Both the position numbers and the translations under genes were made by a program. From Polaromonas sp. (GTDB lineage Bacteria; Pseudomonadota; Gammaproteobacteria; Burkholderiales; Burkholderiaceae_C), in the NCBI RefSeq assembly GCF_029945895.1, contig NZ_JAQSDL010000104.1:1-64000 (forward strand): DNA of 64,000 nucleotides, in the 5' to 3' direction. How positions within the stretch are numbered: position 1 is the stretch's first letter; every line of letters begins with the position of its first letter. Positions 53,650 to 61,811 of this stretch are shown here, in pieces. The notes beneath the pieces were generated by a model. The model searched no databases. It was given only the letters and a program-made list of their open reading frames with translations, and was not told where the DNA came from.

Positions 53650-55347
53650 TTACACGTTTTCGACCAAAGCCTCTGCCAGCAGCGTCTGCTGGCTGCGGGC
53701 GGTGGTGAGGCGCTGGCGCAGGTCGGCGCACAGGGCGCGCAGGGAGGCTACGCGGGCGACGATGCGGGATTGTTCGGCGAGTGGGGGGAACGGAATTGGC
53801 GCACCTGCAACCGTCGCTTGATTGACTTTAGGCATCGTCCCTTGAGTGCCTGTTGCATTGCGTTGAAAGTAGCTTCGACCTTCTGCACAAATCAATGCCA
53901 TGTGGATGAACGCGGTATTGACTGACCGGCTTAGCTGCAACCGCATCATCAGGTCAGGATAAATAAATGCGTCATCTCGGCAGTCATAGATAGCTGCAAT
54001 TCCCACATAGTCGAGCGAGTTGCCCCGCTGGATAAGTAAATCTTCGGTTTTCAAGAAGAATTGCTCAGCGGCTTTAGAGGTGACATCAACATATTTGAAA
54101 CAGTTAGGCTTGAAAAATCCCTGTGTCGTAGCGCTTAGGGACAAACAACGTACGTCAGTCGGTAACTCTTGAGGTTTTGGTGAGAGCCCATTTGTTGGGC
54201 CACGCAGCGCTACTTCAACAAGCTGAGTCCACTCCCAACCCTGCGGCAAGTCAAACGGCTTGTCACCCTCCGCAATCGGTGGCAGGGGTTTGTCGCGTTT
54301 GACCTTGCCCTCAAGGATGAGGCGGTCTTTCTCAAGGCGGATTTTTTGCAAGAGGACGCTGGCGGGTTCGTCCTGGGGGTCTTGGGGGACGAGGAGGCCG
54401 CGGACTGCGAGTTGGAGGATGGTTTGCTCCACGGCGTCTACGGCTTCGGGGCAGTCTAGCAGCAGGTCGAAGTGGGTGGCGACGCGGTGCCAGTTGTCGG
54501 CCAGCGCTTCGGGTGTGGCGCTGGTCGTGAGCGCGCTGAGCAGGGTGCGGACTAGCTGTTCGTGTTGCGTGGCTTCGAGGCGGGCCTTGGCCTCCAGCGC
54601 GTCGCACAGGCGCATGAGCTCTTCGACGCGGGTGACGATGCGGGATTGTTCGGCAAGGGGCGGAACGACCAGTACCAAACTTTCCAGTGCGCCCTTTGTC
54701 ACGTGTTGCAGGCCAACGCCGCCTTGCGCTTTCCCAATCAGCACGTTCAGCTGGCTGTTTATGGATAGCTCTAGGAACTCCGGAACGAAGGCATTGCCGA
54801 GCAATTCACATTTGAAAATATGCTGGTTGAGTGCCGCTGGACCTCTCTGCCAGATGAATGCTCCGAAAGACGTCCCTGGTGTGCCAGACCAGCTTATTAG
54901 GAACGAGCCCGAGTCAATCTTGTTCTTCTCAGAGATGGTCGCTGGATCGCAGTAGTTAAAAGTTGCTGCCGACTTGTTCAAGTTCTGAATACGAACAATC
55001 GGTAGCCCGCTTGCGAGCCAGTCTGTCGGCTTGAACGCTCTGCCATTGAACATTTCCATGGTGGCGCCAAGCCTGACCCACTCCCATCCCACCGGCAACT
55101 CAAACGGCTTCTCCCCCTCTGCAATCTCCGCCAGCGGCTTGTCGCGCTTGATCTTGCCCTCGGAAATCAGCCGGTCTTTCCCAGAGCGAATCTTCTTCAG
55201 CAACTCACTCGCCGGTTCATCTGCCGGGTCTTGCGGCACCAGTTTGCCCTGCACGGTCAGGGTCAGAATCAGCTCTCGCAAGCGGGCCACGCCGTCGGGC
55301 GCAGTGGCCAGTAGGTTCAGATTTGATAGCAGCATGCGCACATTCAA
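53650..55347 (-). CDS. hsdS: type I restriction-modification specificity subunit HsdS
   Basis: Reads the two halves of the bipartite target for HsdM and HsdR. The 565-residue protein has the duplicated layout: TRD1 (about residues 90-250; WEWVRLGATMEMFNGRAFKPTDWL...IVRIQNLN), a conserved helical spacer (PPLAEQSRIVTRVEELMRLCDALEAK), TRD2 (about residues 370-520; WEWTQLVEVALRGP) and a second spacer (PPLAEQSRIVARVASLRALCADLRQR). Lower G+C of the two TRDs compared with the spacers fits exchange of specificity domains. Overlaps hsdM by four bases. Confidence 0.95.
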   Translation of the reverse strand: MNVRMLLSNLNLLATAPDGVARLRELILTLTVQGKLVPQDPADEPASELLKKIRSGKDRLISEGKIKRDKPLAEIAEGEKPFELPVGWEWVRLGATMEMFNGRAFKPTDWLASGLPIVRIQNLNKSAATFNYCDPATISEKNKIDSGSFLISWSGTPGTSFGAFIWQRGPAALNQHIFKCELLGNAFVPEFLELSINSQLNVLIGKAQGGVGLQHVTKGALESLVLVVPPLAEQSRIVTRVEELMRLCDALEAKARLEATQHEQLVRTLLSALTTSATPEALADNWHRVATHFDLLLDCPEAVDAVEQTILQLAVRGLLVPQDPQDEPASVLLQKIRLEKDRLILEGKVKRDKPLPPIAEGDKPFDLPQGWEWTQLVEVALRGPTNGLSPKPQELPTDVRCLSLSATTQGFFKPNCFKYVDVTSKAAEQFFLKTEDLLIQRGNSLDYVGIAAIYDCRDDAFIYPDLMMRLQLSRSVNTAFIHMALICAEGRSYFQRNATGTQGTMPKVNQATVAGAPIPFPPLAEQSRIVARVASLRALCADLRQRLTTARSQQTLLAEALVENV

Positions 55348-56813
55348 CGGGGGCTAGCGAGTGATTTGGCTAATATGTCGCGCAATTCGTCGCGCAGCGC
55401 CTGGGCTTCGCCCTGCAGGCGCTGGTAGTCGGCCAGCAGGTGTTCGGGGTCGTGGTCTTGCACCTCGCCCACGTGGGGGTTCTTTTGGTCGAGGTTGTAG
55501 TTGGCGGCTTTGATCTGCTCGATGCTCACCTTCCAGGCGCGTTCGTGCTCTACGCGGCTGGCAAAGCCATCGGCCTCGGTGCCCCACCAGGCTTTTTCGG
55601 CGTCGAATTCTTCGATGCGGATGGGCTTGGTTTTGTTGTAGTTCTTGACGCCCGGCGGGTAGGGGTGCTCGTAGTACCAGACGTCGGTGGTGGGCTGGCC
55701 TTTGGTGAAGAAGAGCAAATTGGTTTTGATGCCGGTGTAGGGCGCAAACACGCCGTTGGGCAGGCGCACGATGGTGTGCAGTTTGCACTCGGCCAGCAGT
55801 TGCTCTTTGATGCGGGTTTTGACGCCTTCGCCAAACAGGGTGCCGTCGGGCAGCACCAGCGCGGCGCGGCCACCGGGTTTGAGGATGTGCTTGATGAGCA
55901 CCAGAAACAAGTCGGCGGTTTCTTTGGTGCGCACGTCGGCTGGGTAACCGTGCTCGATGCCCGGTTCTTCGGTGCCGCCAAAGGGCGGGTTGGTCAACAC
56001 GATGTCTACACGCTCAGCTGAGGTGTATTCCCTCAGCGGCCGGGCCAGGGTGTTGCCGTGGATGATCTGGCTGGGCACGGGGATGCCGTGGAGCATCAGG
56101 TTGGTAATACACAGCATGTGGGGTAGCTGCTTTTTCTCGACGCCGCCGACGCTGGTTTGCAGCAGGGCCTCCTGGTCGGGCGTGTGCACCTGCTTGCGCA
56201 GATGCTCGATGGCGCAGACCAGAAAACCGCCGGTGCCGGTGGCGGGGTCGAGCAGCTTTTCGCCCAGGCGCGGGTTGATCTGGTCCACCATGAACTGGGT
56301 GACGGCGCGCGGGGTGTAGAACTCGCCCGCGTTGCCAGCGCTTTGCAGGTCGCGCAATATCTTTTCGTACAGGTCGTTGAACTGGTGTCGCTCGGCCTGG
56401 CGGTTGAAGTCGATGGTGGCCAGCTTGTTGATGATCTGGCGCAGCAGGTGGCCGCTTTTCATGTAGTTGAAGGCGTCTTCAAACACGCCGCGCACCACAA
56501 AGCCGCGCGGGTTGCGCACCGGGTCAGCGCTCAGGCCCTTGAGGCCGGGGAAGAGCTCGTTGTTGACGAAGTTGAGCAGGGTGTCGCCGGTGATGCCCTC
56601 GGCGTTGGCAGCCCAGTTGCGCCAGCGCAGTGCTTCTGGAATGGGGCTGGTGTAGCGGTCGCGGGTGAGTTCGAGGTCTTCTTCCAGTGCGTCAAACACC
56701 TTGAGGAACAGCAGCCAGGTGAGCTGGCTGATGCGCTGGGCATCGCCATCGACGCCGCTGTCCTGGCGCATGACGTCCTGGATGGATTTGATGGTGGGGG
56801 TGAGGTTGGACAT
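55344..56813 (-). CDS. hsdM: type I restriction-modification DNA methyltransferase subunit HsdM
   Basis: N6-adenine methyltransferase of 489 residues. N-terminal helical HsdM_N domain (QDVMRQDSGVDGDAQRISQLTWLLFLKVFDALEEDLEL), SAM-binding motif I DPATGTGGFLV near residue 200 and catalytic motif IV NPPFGG near residue 285. It forms M2S with HsdS for methylation. The gap to hsdR upstream holds a family A repeat. Confidence 0.96.
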   Translation of the reverse strand: MSNLTPTIKSIQDVMRQDSGVDGDAQRISQLTWLLFLKVFDALEEDLELTRDRYTSPIPEALRWRNWAANAEGITGDTLLNFVNNELFPGLKGLSADPVRNPRGFVVRGVFEDAFNYMKSGHLLRQIINKLATIDFNRQAERHQFNDLYEKILRDLQSAGNAGEFYTPRAVTQFMVDQINPRLGEKLLDPATGTGGFLVCAIEHLRKQVHTPDQEALLQTSVGGVEKKQLPHMLCITNLMLHGIPVPSQIIHGNTLARPLREYTSAERVDIVLTNPPFGGTEEPGIEHGYPADVRTKETADLFLVLIKHILKPGGRAALVLPDGTLFGEGVKTRIKEQLLAECKLHTIVRLPNGVFAPYTGIKTNLLFFTKGQPTTDVWYYEHPYPPGVKNYNKTKPIRIEEFDAEKAWWGTEADGFASRVEHERAWKVSIEQIKAANYNLDQKNPHVGEVQDHDPEHLLADYQRLQGEAQALRDELRDILAKSLASPR

Positions 56814-56849
56814 CTATAAGGTTTAAGGGAAAAGTTCGAAGTGTTTCAG

Positions 56850-56900
56850 GGCTCTAGTCCTTATGGGGCAAGCGCCGGCAGCTATAAATTCAGTAGCAAT
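56850..56900 (-). repeat. dispersed intergenic repeat family A, copy 13 (inside the hsd operon)
   Basis: GGGCTCTAGTCCTTATGGGG, CAAGCGCCGGCAGCTATAAA, CAGTAGCAATG. It occupies most of the 94-base gap between hsdR and hsdM. Confidence 0.82.
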
Positions 56901-56907
56901 GAGGGGC

Positions 56908-59376
56908 TTATGGCGCGGCCGTGTAGAGCTCGTTCTCCAGTGCCTGCAGGGCAGCCAGGTACTGCGGCCGGCCACCGAAACTCTTGACCAGTTCCACCGG
57001 GCTGCCCAGCGCATTGAGCGGCTGCACGCGCAGCACTTGGTCGCTTTCCATGGCGGCAATGCCTTCGTCGGCGTATTTGTCGAGCAGGGCTTCCAGCACC
57101 TTGCGGGCGGTGGCGCCGTACTGGGTGAAGACGTTGCGCTTTTTGACGCGCCGCGCGCGCTCGCGCCGGGTCAGCGGCGGCATGTTCCACGCCACGTGCA
57201 GCAGCAAGTCAAACGGGTCCAGCCCGGTGAGGCCGGAGGCGGCCACTTCTTCGGCCAGGGCATCGACCAGCACGCCGTGCTTTTCAAGTTCTTCAAGCAG
57301 CGCGGCCTTGCGGTCGGCGGCGCTCCAGGCTTGCAGAAAGGCGTCAAGCGAGGTGTATTGCTTTTGCAGGTTGATGCGGGTGTAGTCGCGCAGGCTTTCG
57401 GTAATGAGCTTGCCTTCGGCGTTGAGGTACTGCACGCGCTCACGCGCCACCGAGACGGTGACCTGGTTGCCCAGCACGTATTTGGTGATGGGCGTGCCGC
57501 CGCCACCGAAGGGGCCGAGTGGGCCGCCGGGGTCTGCTGGGCCGTCCGTGCCGGGTTCGCCACCCACTGCGGGTGGACCTGCGGGCTCCTCGGGTGGTGC
57601 AATCGGATCGTCACCCTTGGGTTCGTAGATCTGCACCGGCTCGCCATCAAAGTCCTTGTCGGCAAACAACTCGGTGGCGCGTTTGAAATCGAGAATGGTG
57701 AACCAGCTTTTGCCCAGGTCTTCGCGCAGGCGGGTGCCGCGGCCGATGATCTGCTTGAACAGGGTCATGGACTTGATGTTCTGGTCCAGCACGATCAGCT
57801 TGCAGGTTTGCGCGTCCACGCCAGTGCTCATGAGTTTGGACGTGGTGGCGATGACCGGGTAATCCTTTTCCGGGTCGATGAAGTTGTCGAGCTCGCGCTT
57901 GCCTTCAGGGTTGTCGCCGGTGATTTGTACGACGTAGTTGGGTTTGGTCGCGCAGAGGTCGGCATTGGCGTTGCTGAGCGCCTGGCGCATGCGCGCGGCG
58001 TGGTCGATGTCTTCACAGAACACGATGGTCTTGGCCATGCGGTCGGTGGCCTTGAGGTAGGCGGTAATACGGTCTGCCACCACGGCGTCACGCGGCTCCA
58101 GCACCAGCTTGCGGTTCATGTCGCGGCCGGTGTAGACGCGGTCTTCGATGATCTGGCCGGTGTTATCCAGCATGCCTGCGGTGGGGCGCCAGCCAAAGGT
58201 GTCTTTGTCCAGGTCCACCCGAATGACTTTGTAGGGCGCCAGAAAGCCGTCTTCAATGCCCTGCTTCAAGCTGTAGGTATAAATGGGCTCGCCAAAGTAG
58301 AAGGTGTTGGAGATTTCTTTCGTTTCCTTGGGCGTAGCGGTCAGACCCACGTGGGTGGCGCTGTGGAAGTAGGTGAGGATGTCGCGCCAGGCCGAGTCTT
58401 CGGACGCGCTGCCGCGATGGCATTCGTCCACCACGATGAGGTCGAAAAAGTCGGGGCTGAACTGCTTGTAGATGTTGGACGCTTCTTCAGTGCCGGTGAC
58501 CGCCTGGTAGAGAGAAAGATAAATCTCGTAGCTTTTGTTGACGGCCTTGGTGGTTTTGTCCACCGCCAGGTCCACGTCGTCCGCTTCGATCTGCCCCTGG
58601 GCATTGATGCGCTCCACGCCTTTGGCATTCGGACTCAGCTTGGCCATGGCGCCCTTGAAGGGCCGAAAGTCGTTGACCATGGTCTGGTCGATCAGGATGT
58701 TGCGGTCGGCCAGAAACAGGATGCGCTTTTTGGCGCCGCTCTTCCACAAGCGCCAGATGATCTGGAAGGCCGTGTAGGTTTTGCCGGTGCCGGTGGCCAT
58801 GACCAGCAGGGCGCGCTGCTGACCAGCGGCAATCGCTTCCACCGTGCGGTTGATGGCGTTGATCTGGTAGTAGCGCGGTATTTTGCTGGGCGAATAGGCA
58901 AAACCTGCGACGCGCTGTACTTCGGGCGTCCAGCCTTTCCACGCGCAATACCGCGCCCACAATTCGGCCGGGCTGGGGAATTCGTCGAGCGTGAGGTTTT
59001 GTTCCAGAACGCCGGTGGTCAGCGTGGTGTCGCGGAACACAAAGCCGTCGCCGTTGCTGGTGAAGCTGAAGGGAACCTCAAGCAGCTGCGCATAGTTGAT
59101 GGCTTGGGCCATGCCGGCGCCCATGGCGTGGTTGTTGTCTTTGGCCTCGATCACGGCCAGGGGTATGTTGGGCTTCAGGCACAGAACGTAGTCAGCAAAC
59201 AGAACCGTTGACTTGTCGCGCTGCGCCTTGTTGCCCCTGACCACCACGCGACCGGCCCGCAGGGGAAACTCGCGATAGATCTGGTCCATGCCGTGCCACC
59301 CGGCTTTCTCCATGGCCGGGCGGATGAACTTGTCGCAAATGTCGCTTTCGGAAAGCTTCTTCTTGTCCACGAGCAT
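56908..59376 (-). CDS. hsdR: type I restriction enzyme endonuclease/translocase subunit HsdR (EcoEI type)
   Basis: An 822-residue motor-nuclease. The PD-(D/E)xK nuclease lies at the N-terminus (D62 in FADYVLCL, then IEAKD at 76-80). The SF2 translocase follows with Walker A ATGTGKT at 194-200, VDECHRG (DEAD-type box) and LTATPKE, and a RecA2 lobe with QIIGRGTRLRED. A C-terminal EcoEI_R_C domain (TRRERARRVKKRNVFTQYG...) follows. EcoEI-like type IB R subunits have this size. First gene of hsdR-hsdM-hsdS-(unknown). Confidence 0.95.
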   Translation of the reverse strand: MLVDKKKLSESDICDKFIRPAMEKAGWHGMDQIYREFPLRAGRVVVRGNKAQRDKSTVLFADYVLCLKPNIPLAVIEAKDNNHAMGAGMAQAINYAQLLEVPFSFTSNGDGFVFRDTTLTTGVLEQNLTLDEFPSPAELWARYCAWKGWTPEVQRVAGFAYSPSKIPRYYQINAINRTVEAIAAGQQRALLVMATGTGKTYTAFQIIWRLWKSGAKKRILFLADRNILIDQTMVNDFRPFKGAMAKLSPNAKGVERINAQGQIEADDVDLAVDKTTKAVNKSYEIYLSLYQAVTGTEEASNIYKQFSPDFFDLIVVDECHRGSASEDSAWRDILTYFHSATHVGLTATPKETKEISNTFYFGEPIYTYSLKQGIEDGFLAPYKVIRVDLDKDTFGWRPTAGMLDNTGQIIEDRVYTGRDMNRKLVLEPRDAVVADRITAYLKATDRMAKTIVFCEDIDHAARMRQALSNANADLCATKPNYVVQITGDNPEGKRELDNFIDPEKDYPVIATTSKLMSTGVDAQTCKLIVLDQNIKSMTLFKQIIGRGTRLREDLGKSWFTILDFKRATELFADKDFDGEPVQIYEPKGDDPIAPPEEPAGPPAVGGEPGTDGPADPGGPLGPFGGGGTPITKYVLGNQVTVSVARERVQYLNAEGKLITESLRDYTRINLQKQYTSLDAFLQAWSAADRKAALLEELEKHGVLVDALAEEVAASGLTGLDPFDLLLHVAWNMPPLTRRERARRVKKRNVFTQYGATARKVLEALLDKYADEGIAAMESDQVLRVQPLNALGSPVELVKSFGGRPQYLAALQALENELYTAAP

Positions 59377-59441
59377 CTCCTCCTCCGTTGAGCCTGATTG
59401 TCGCCGCAGAACTTGTGCGGTCTGGTTCTTGCGGAATGGCT

Positions 59442-59708
59442 CTAGGAAGGGGCGGTCAGGCGCTCCAACTGTGCGAGGTAGCGCAGGGCGTGGGTGTTTG
59501 CCTGCTCACCGCTTCCGCACATGTCGAGTGAGGCGGTGAGCCCACCACATACCGCCGGCCGCTCAGGCAGGCCAAAAATGCGGCAGGCATTCGCCTCATC
59601 CAGTTGCACGCATCGAACCCCTGCCGGTTTGCCCTGTGGCATGCCGGGGATCGGCGAGCTGATGGATGGGGCGATGCAGCAGGCGCCGCAGCCAGGTCGG
59701 CAATGCAT
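59442..59708 (-). CDS. YkgJ-family cysteine cluster protein
   Basis: An 88-residue Cys-rich protein with CRPGCGACC at the start, then [22 protein letters not shown] and MCGSG, the metal-chelating pattern of the YkgJ (UPF0153, CxxxCxxCC) group. The start at 59708 opens directly into the first cluster. It lies 65 bases upstream of hsdR on the same strand. Function unknown; a zinc or iron site is likely. Confidence 0.82.
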   Translation of the reverse strand: MHCRPGCGACCIAPSISSPIPGMPQGKPAGVRCVQLDEANACRIFGLPERPAVCGGLTASLDMCGSGEQANTHALRYLAQLERLTAPS

Positions 59709-59717
59709 GTGTGTATT

Positions 59718-59775
59718 TGCTATTAAAAGAGGAGCTCGTGGCGCTGGACTGGCATGGGCTGGCGGCCGATTTTGT
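59718..59775 (+). repeat. dispersed intergenic repeat family A, copy 14
   Basis: TGCTATTAAAAGAGGAGCTC, GCGCTGGACTGGCATGGGCTG, GCGGCCGATTTTG, between the YkgJ-like and Bug genes. Confidence 0.85.
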
Positions 59776-59805
59776 ATCAAACCCCGATGTGTCGACAGCG
59801 TGGTG

Positions 59806-60816
59806 TCAATCGGGCTTGATCTTCGCACGGGCCACGACGAGCTTCCAGCGTTCCTGTTCGGTCTTGATGAAGGCGGCGTACTGGGCGGGCGTGTCGCCCA
59901 CCGGCTGCGCGGTGTCGCCACGCAGGCGCTCGGTGGCCAGCGGGTTGCGCATGGCCTTGGCGCAGGCTTCGGCAACCCTGTCGATGGCCGCCTGGGGCAT
60001 GCTGGGTGGTGCGTTCAGGCCGTACCACTGCGTCATTTCGAAACCGGGGTAGCCGCTTTCTGCCACCGTGGGCACGTCGGGCAATTGCGGCAGGCGCTCC
60101 CTGGTGCCGGTGGCAATGCAGCGCAGGCGGCCGGACTTGATGTGCCCGAGGATGGCCGGCGCGCCGACGCTGGCGGCATCGAGCCGTCCGGCCAGCAGGT
60201 CGGTCAGTTGCGGGCCGGTGCCGCGGTAGGGCACATGCAGCACAAAAATATTCGCCGCCATCTTGAGGTACTCGAACGCGAGATGGCCGGCGCTGCCGTT
60301 GCCGGCCGAGCCGTAGTTGAGCTGGCCCGGTTTGGCCTTGGCCAGAGCGATGAATTCCCTGAGGTTTTTGGCCGGCACGTCGCTGTTGACCACGTACAGA
60401 CTGGGCACCTTGGCGAGCAGCGAGATCGGGCGGAAATCGCGGTTGGTGTCGAAAGGCAGTTTGTCGAAGATGTACGGGTTCACCGCCAGCGTGCCGATGT
60501 GGCCCAGGATCATGCTGTGGCCGTCGGTGCTGGCGGCGCACTCCTGCATTGCAATGTTGCCGCTGGCGCCGGGCTTGTTTTCGACAAATACGTTCTGGCC
60601 CAGGCTCTTGCTGATTTCACCGGCGGCCGAACGCGCCACGATCTCCGAGCTGCCGCCCGGTGCGAAAGGCACCAGCAGGCGAATCGGCTTGGTGGGCCAG
60701 GCGGCTTGGGCGTGAGCGCTGCTCCACAAACCAGGGAAGGCCGTGGCCGCGACCAGCGCAGCGCTGGTACGCAAACCGGACTGAAGCGCGCTGCGGCGGG
60801 AGGGGGGTGTGTTCAT
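59806..60816 (-). CDS. Bug-family tripartite tricarboxylate transporter substrate-binding protein
   Basis: A 336-residue periplasmic receptor with a signal segment ([20 protein letters not shown]) and the Bug signature [23 protein letters not shown], followed by [11 protein letters not shown] and [17 protein letters not shown]. Bug proteins are greatly expanded in Burkholderiales; this one has no transporter genes beside it. Ligand unknown (organic acids likely). Confidence 0.92.
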   Translation of the reverse strand: MNTPPSRRSALQSGLRTSAALVAATAFPGLWSSAHAQAAWPTKPIRLLVPFAPGGSSEIVARSAAGEISKSLGQNVFVENKPGASGNIAMQECAASTDGHSMILGHIGTLAVNPYIFDKLPFDTNRDFRPISLLAKVPSLYVVNSDVPAKNLREFIALAKAKPGQLNYGSAGNGSAGHLAFEYLKMAANIFVLHVPYRGTGPQLTDLLAGRLDAASVGAPAILGHIKSGRLRCIATGTRERLPQLPDVPTVAESGYPGFEMTQWYGLNAPPSMPQAAIDRVAEACAKAMRNPLATERLRGDTAQPVGDTPAQYAAFIKTEQERWKLVVARAKIKPD

Positions 60817-60902
60817 TCGGGCCTCGGTGGGTGGGATGCAGAGGCATTGACTATAGAGGCCCGGTTACGCGGCCGGCTAGGGATTTGCCAGCACCGGCAA
60901 AG

Positions 60903-61481
60903 TCAATGCGACAGGCGCCCGGCTGCAAAAAGAACCTGGTCGATCACCGCCTGCACGCTGCCGCGGTGTTTCTCGTTGACGAGCTGGCCCTGCGCATCAA
61001 AGGCATCGCCGGCATGGCCCAGTGCAAAGGCCTGGGGCGCAACCCAGCACTGCGCATTGAGCAGCAGCGGCGCCAGGTGGCTTTGCGAGCGCAGGCCGCC
61101 CAGGGCGCCGGGCGAGGCGCTGAGCATGCCCACGACCTTGCCGCTGAAGGACTTGAAGCCGTCCTGCCAGGCCGGGTCACTTTTGACCGGGCTGGAGACC
61201 CAGTCGATGGTGTTCTTGAGCAGGGCGGTGTAGCTGCCGTTGTATTCGGGCGAGCAGATGATCCAGGCCGGGTGCTCGAACATCAGCTGCTTGAGCTTCA
61301 TCACGTCGGCCGGTGTGCCTCTGGCTTCGAGGTCGGCGTTGTACATCGGGATGTCGAAGTCGGCCAGCTCGAGGTGGGTGACTTCGGCGCCAGCTGCGCG
61401 CGCCAGATCGGCGGCCGCATGGGCCAGCTTGCGGTTGAAAGAGGCGAGCCGGGTGCTGCCGGCGACGATGAGAAGTTTCAT
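60903..61481 (-). CDS. NAD(P)H-dependent FMN reductase
   Basis: A 192-residue flavodoxin-like FMN reductase: LLIVAGSTRLASFNRKLAHAAADLA (FMN loop), ADFDIPMYNADLEARGTP, WIICSPEYNGSYTALLKNTIDWVS (family signature SPEYNGS) and GVMLSASPGALGGLRS-type loop seen as VGMLSASPGALGGL. The start at 61481 is used; the frame continuing to 62759 is an artefact over mnmG. It faces away from mnmG. Confidence 0.9.
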   Translation of the reverse strand: MKLLIVAGSTRLASFNRKLAHAAADLARAAGAEVTHLELADFDIPMYNADLEARGTPADVMKLKQLMFEHPAWIICSPEYNGSYTALLKNTIDWVSSPVKSDPAWQDGFKSFSGKVVGMLSASPGALGGLRSQSHLAPLLLNAQCWVAPQAFALGHAGDAFDAQGQLVNEKHRGSVQAVIDQVLFAAGRLSH

Positions 61482-61811
61482 GCCCCTATTGTGCTTGTGC
61501 GCCGGTGCCTTCGCCCTCTTTCCGGGCTGGGCGCCCCTGTCGCCATGTTTTATTGGCCATTTTGGGCGGGAGCCCTTATGCAGCAAGCGCCGACAGCTAT
61601 CAAAAGCATAGCAATTCATGGACCTTGCTGATAGAAGGAGTGGCATGGGTCTTGTTGGGGACCGGCAGCACAAAAAAGAGGCACCCCTGATAAAATCATG
61701 CTTTTCGTCCTGTGAAAGCGGCAAGCTGTTTGCTGACTTCTCCGGCCCGGCCGGTCTTTTGCAGGGCGCGCAGGCATCTCGCCTGACGACCGCTTTATTG
61801 AAGGAGGCGTG
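61482..61811. other. intergenic stretch upstream of mnmG with repeat copy 15
   Basis: 330 bases between the divergent FMN reductase and mnmG genes. It contains repeat copy 15 and an A+T-rich TGATAAAATCATGC (about 61688-61701) that might belong to an mnmG promoter. No gene seen. Confidence 0.5.
61555..61615 (-). repeat. dispersed intergenic repeat family A, copy 15
   Basis: GGCCATTTTGGGCGGGAGCC, CAGCAAGCGCCGACAGCTAT, CAAAAGCATAGCAATTC. One of the best preserved copies. Confidence 0.88.

Noticed and set aside
56863..59211. 782-residue frame on the plus strand opposite hsdR
   Set aside because: hsdR has complete nuclease and helicase motifs; the opposite frame has none.
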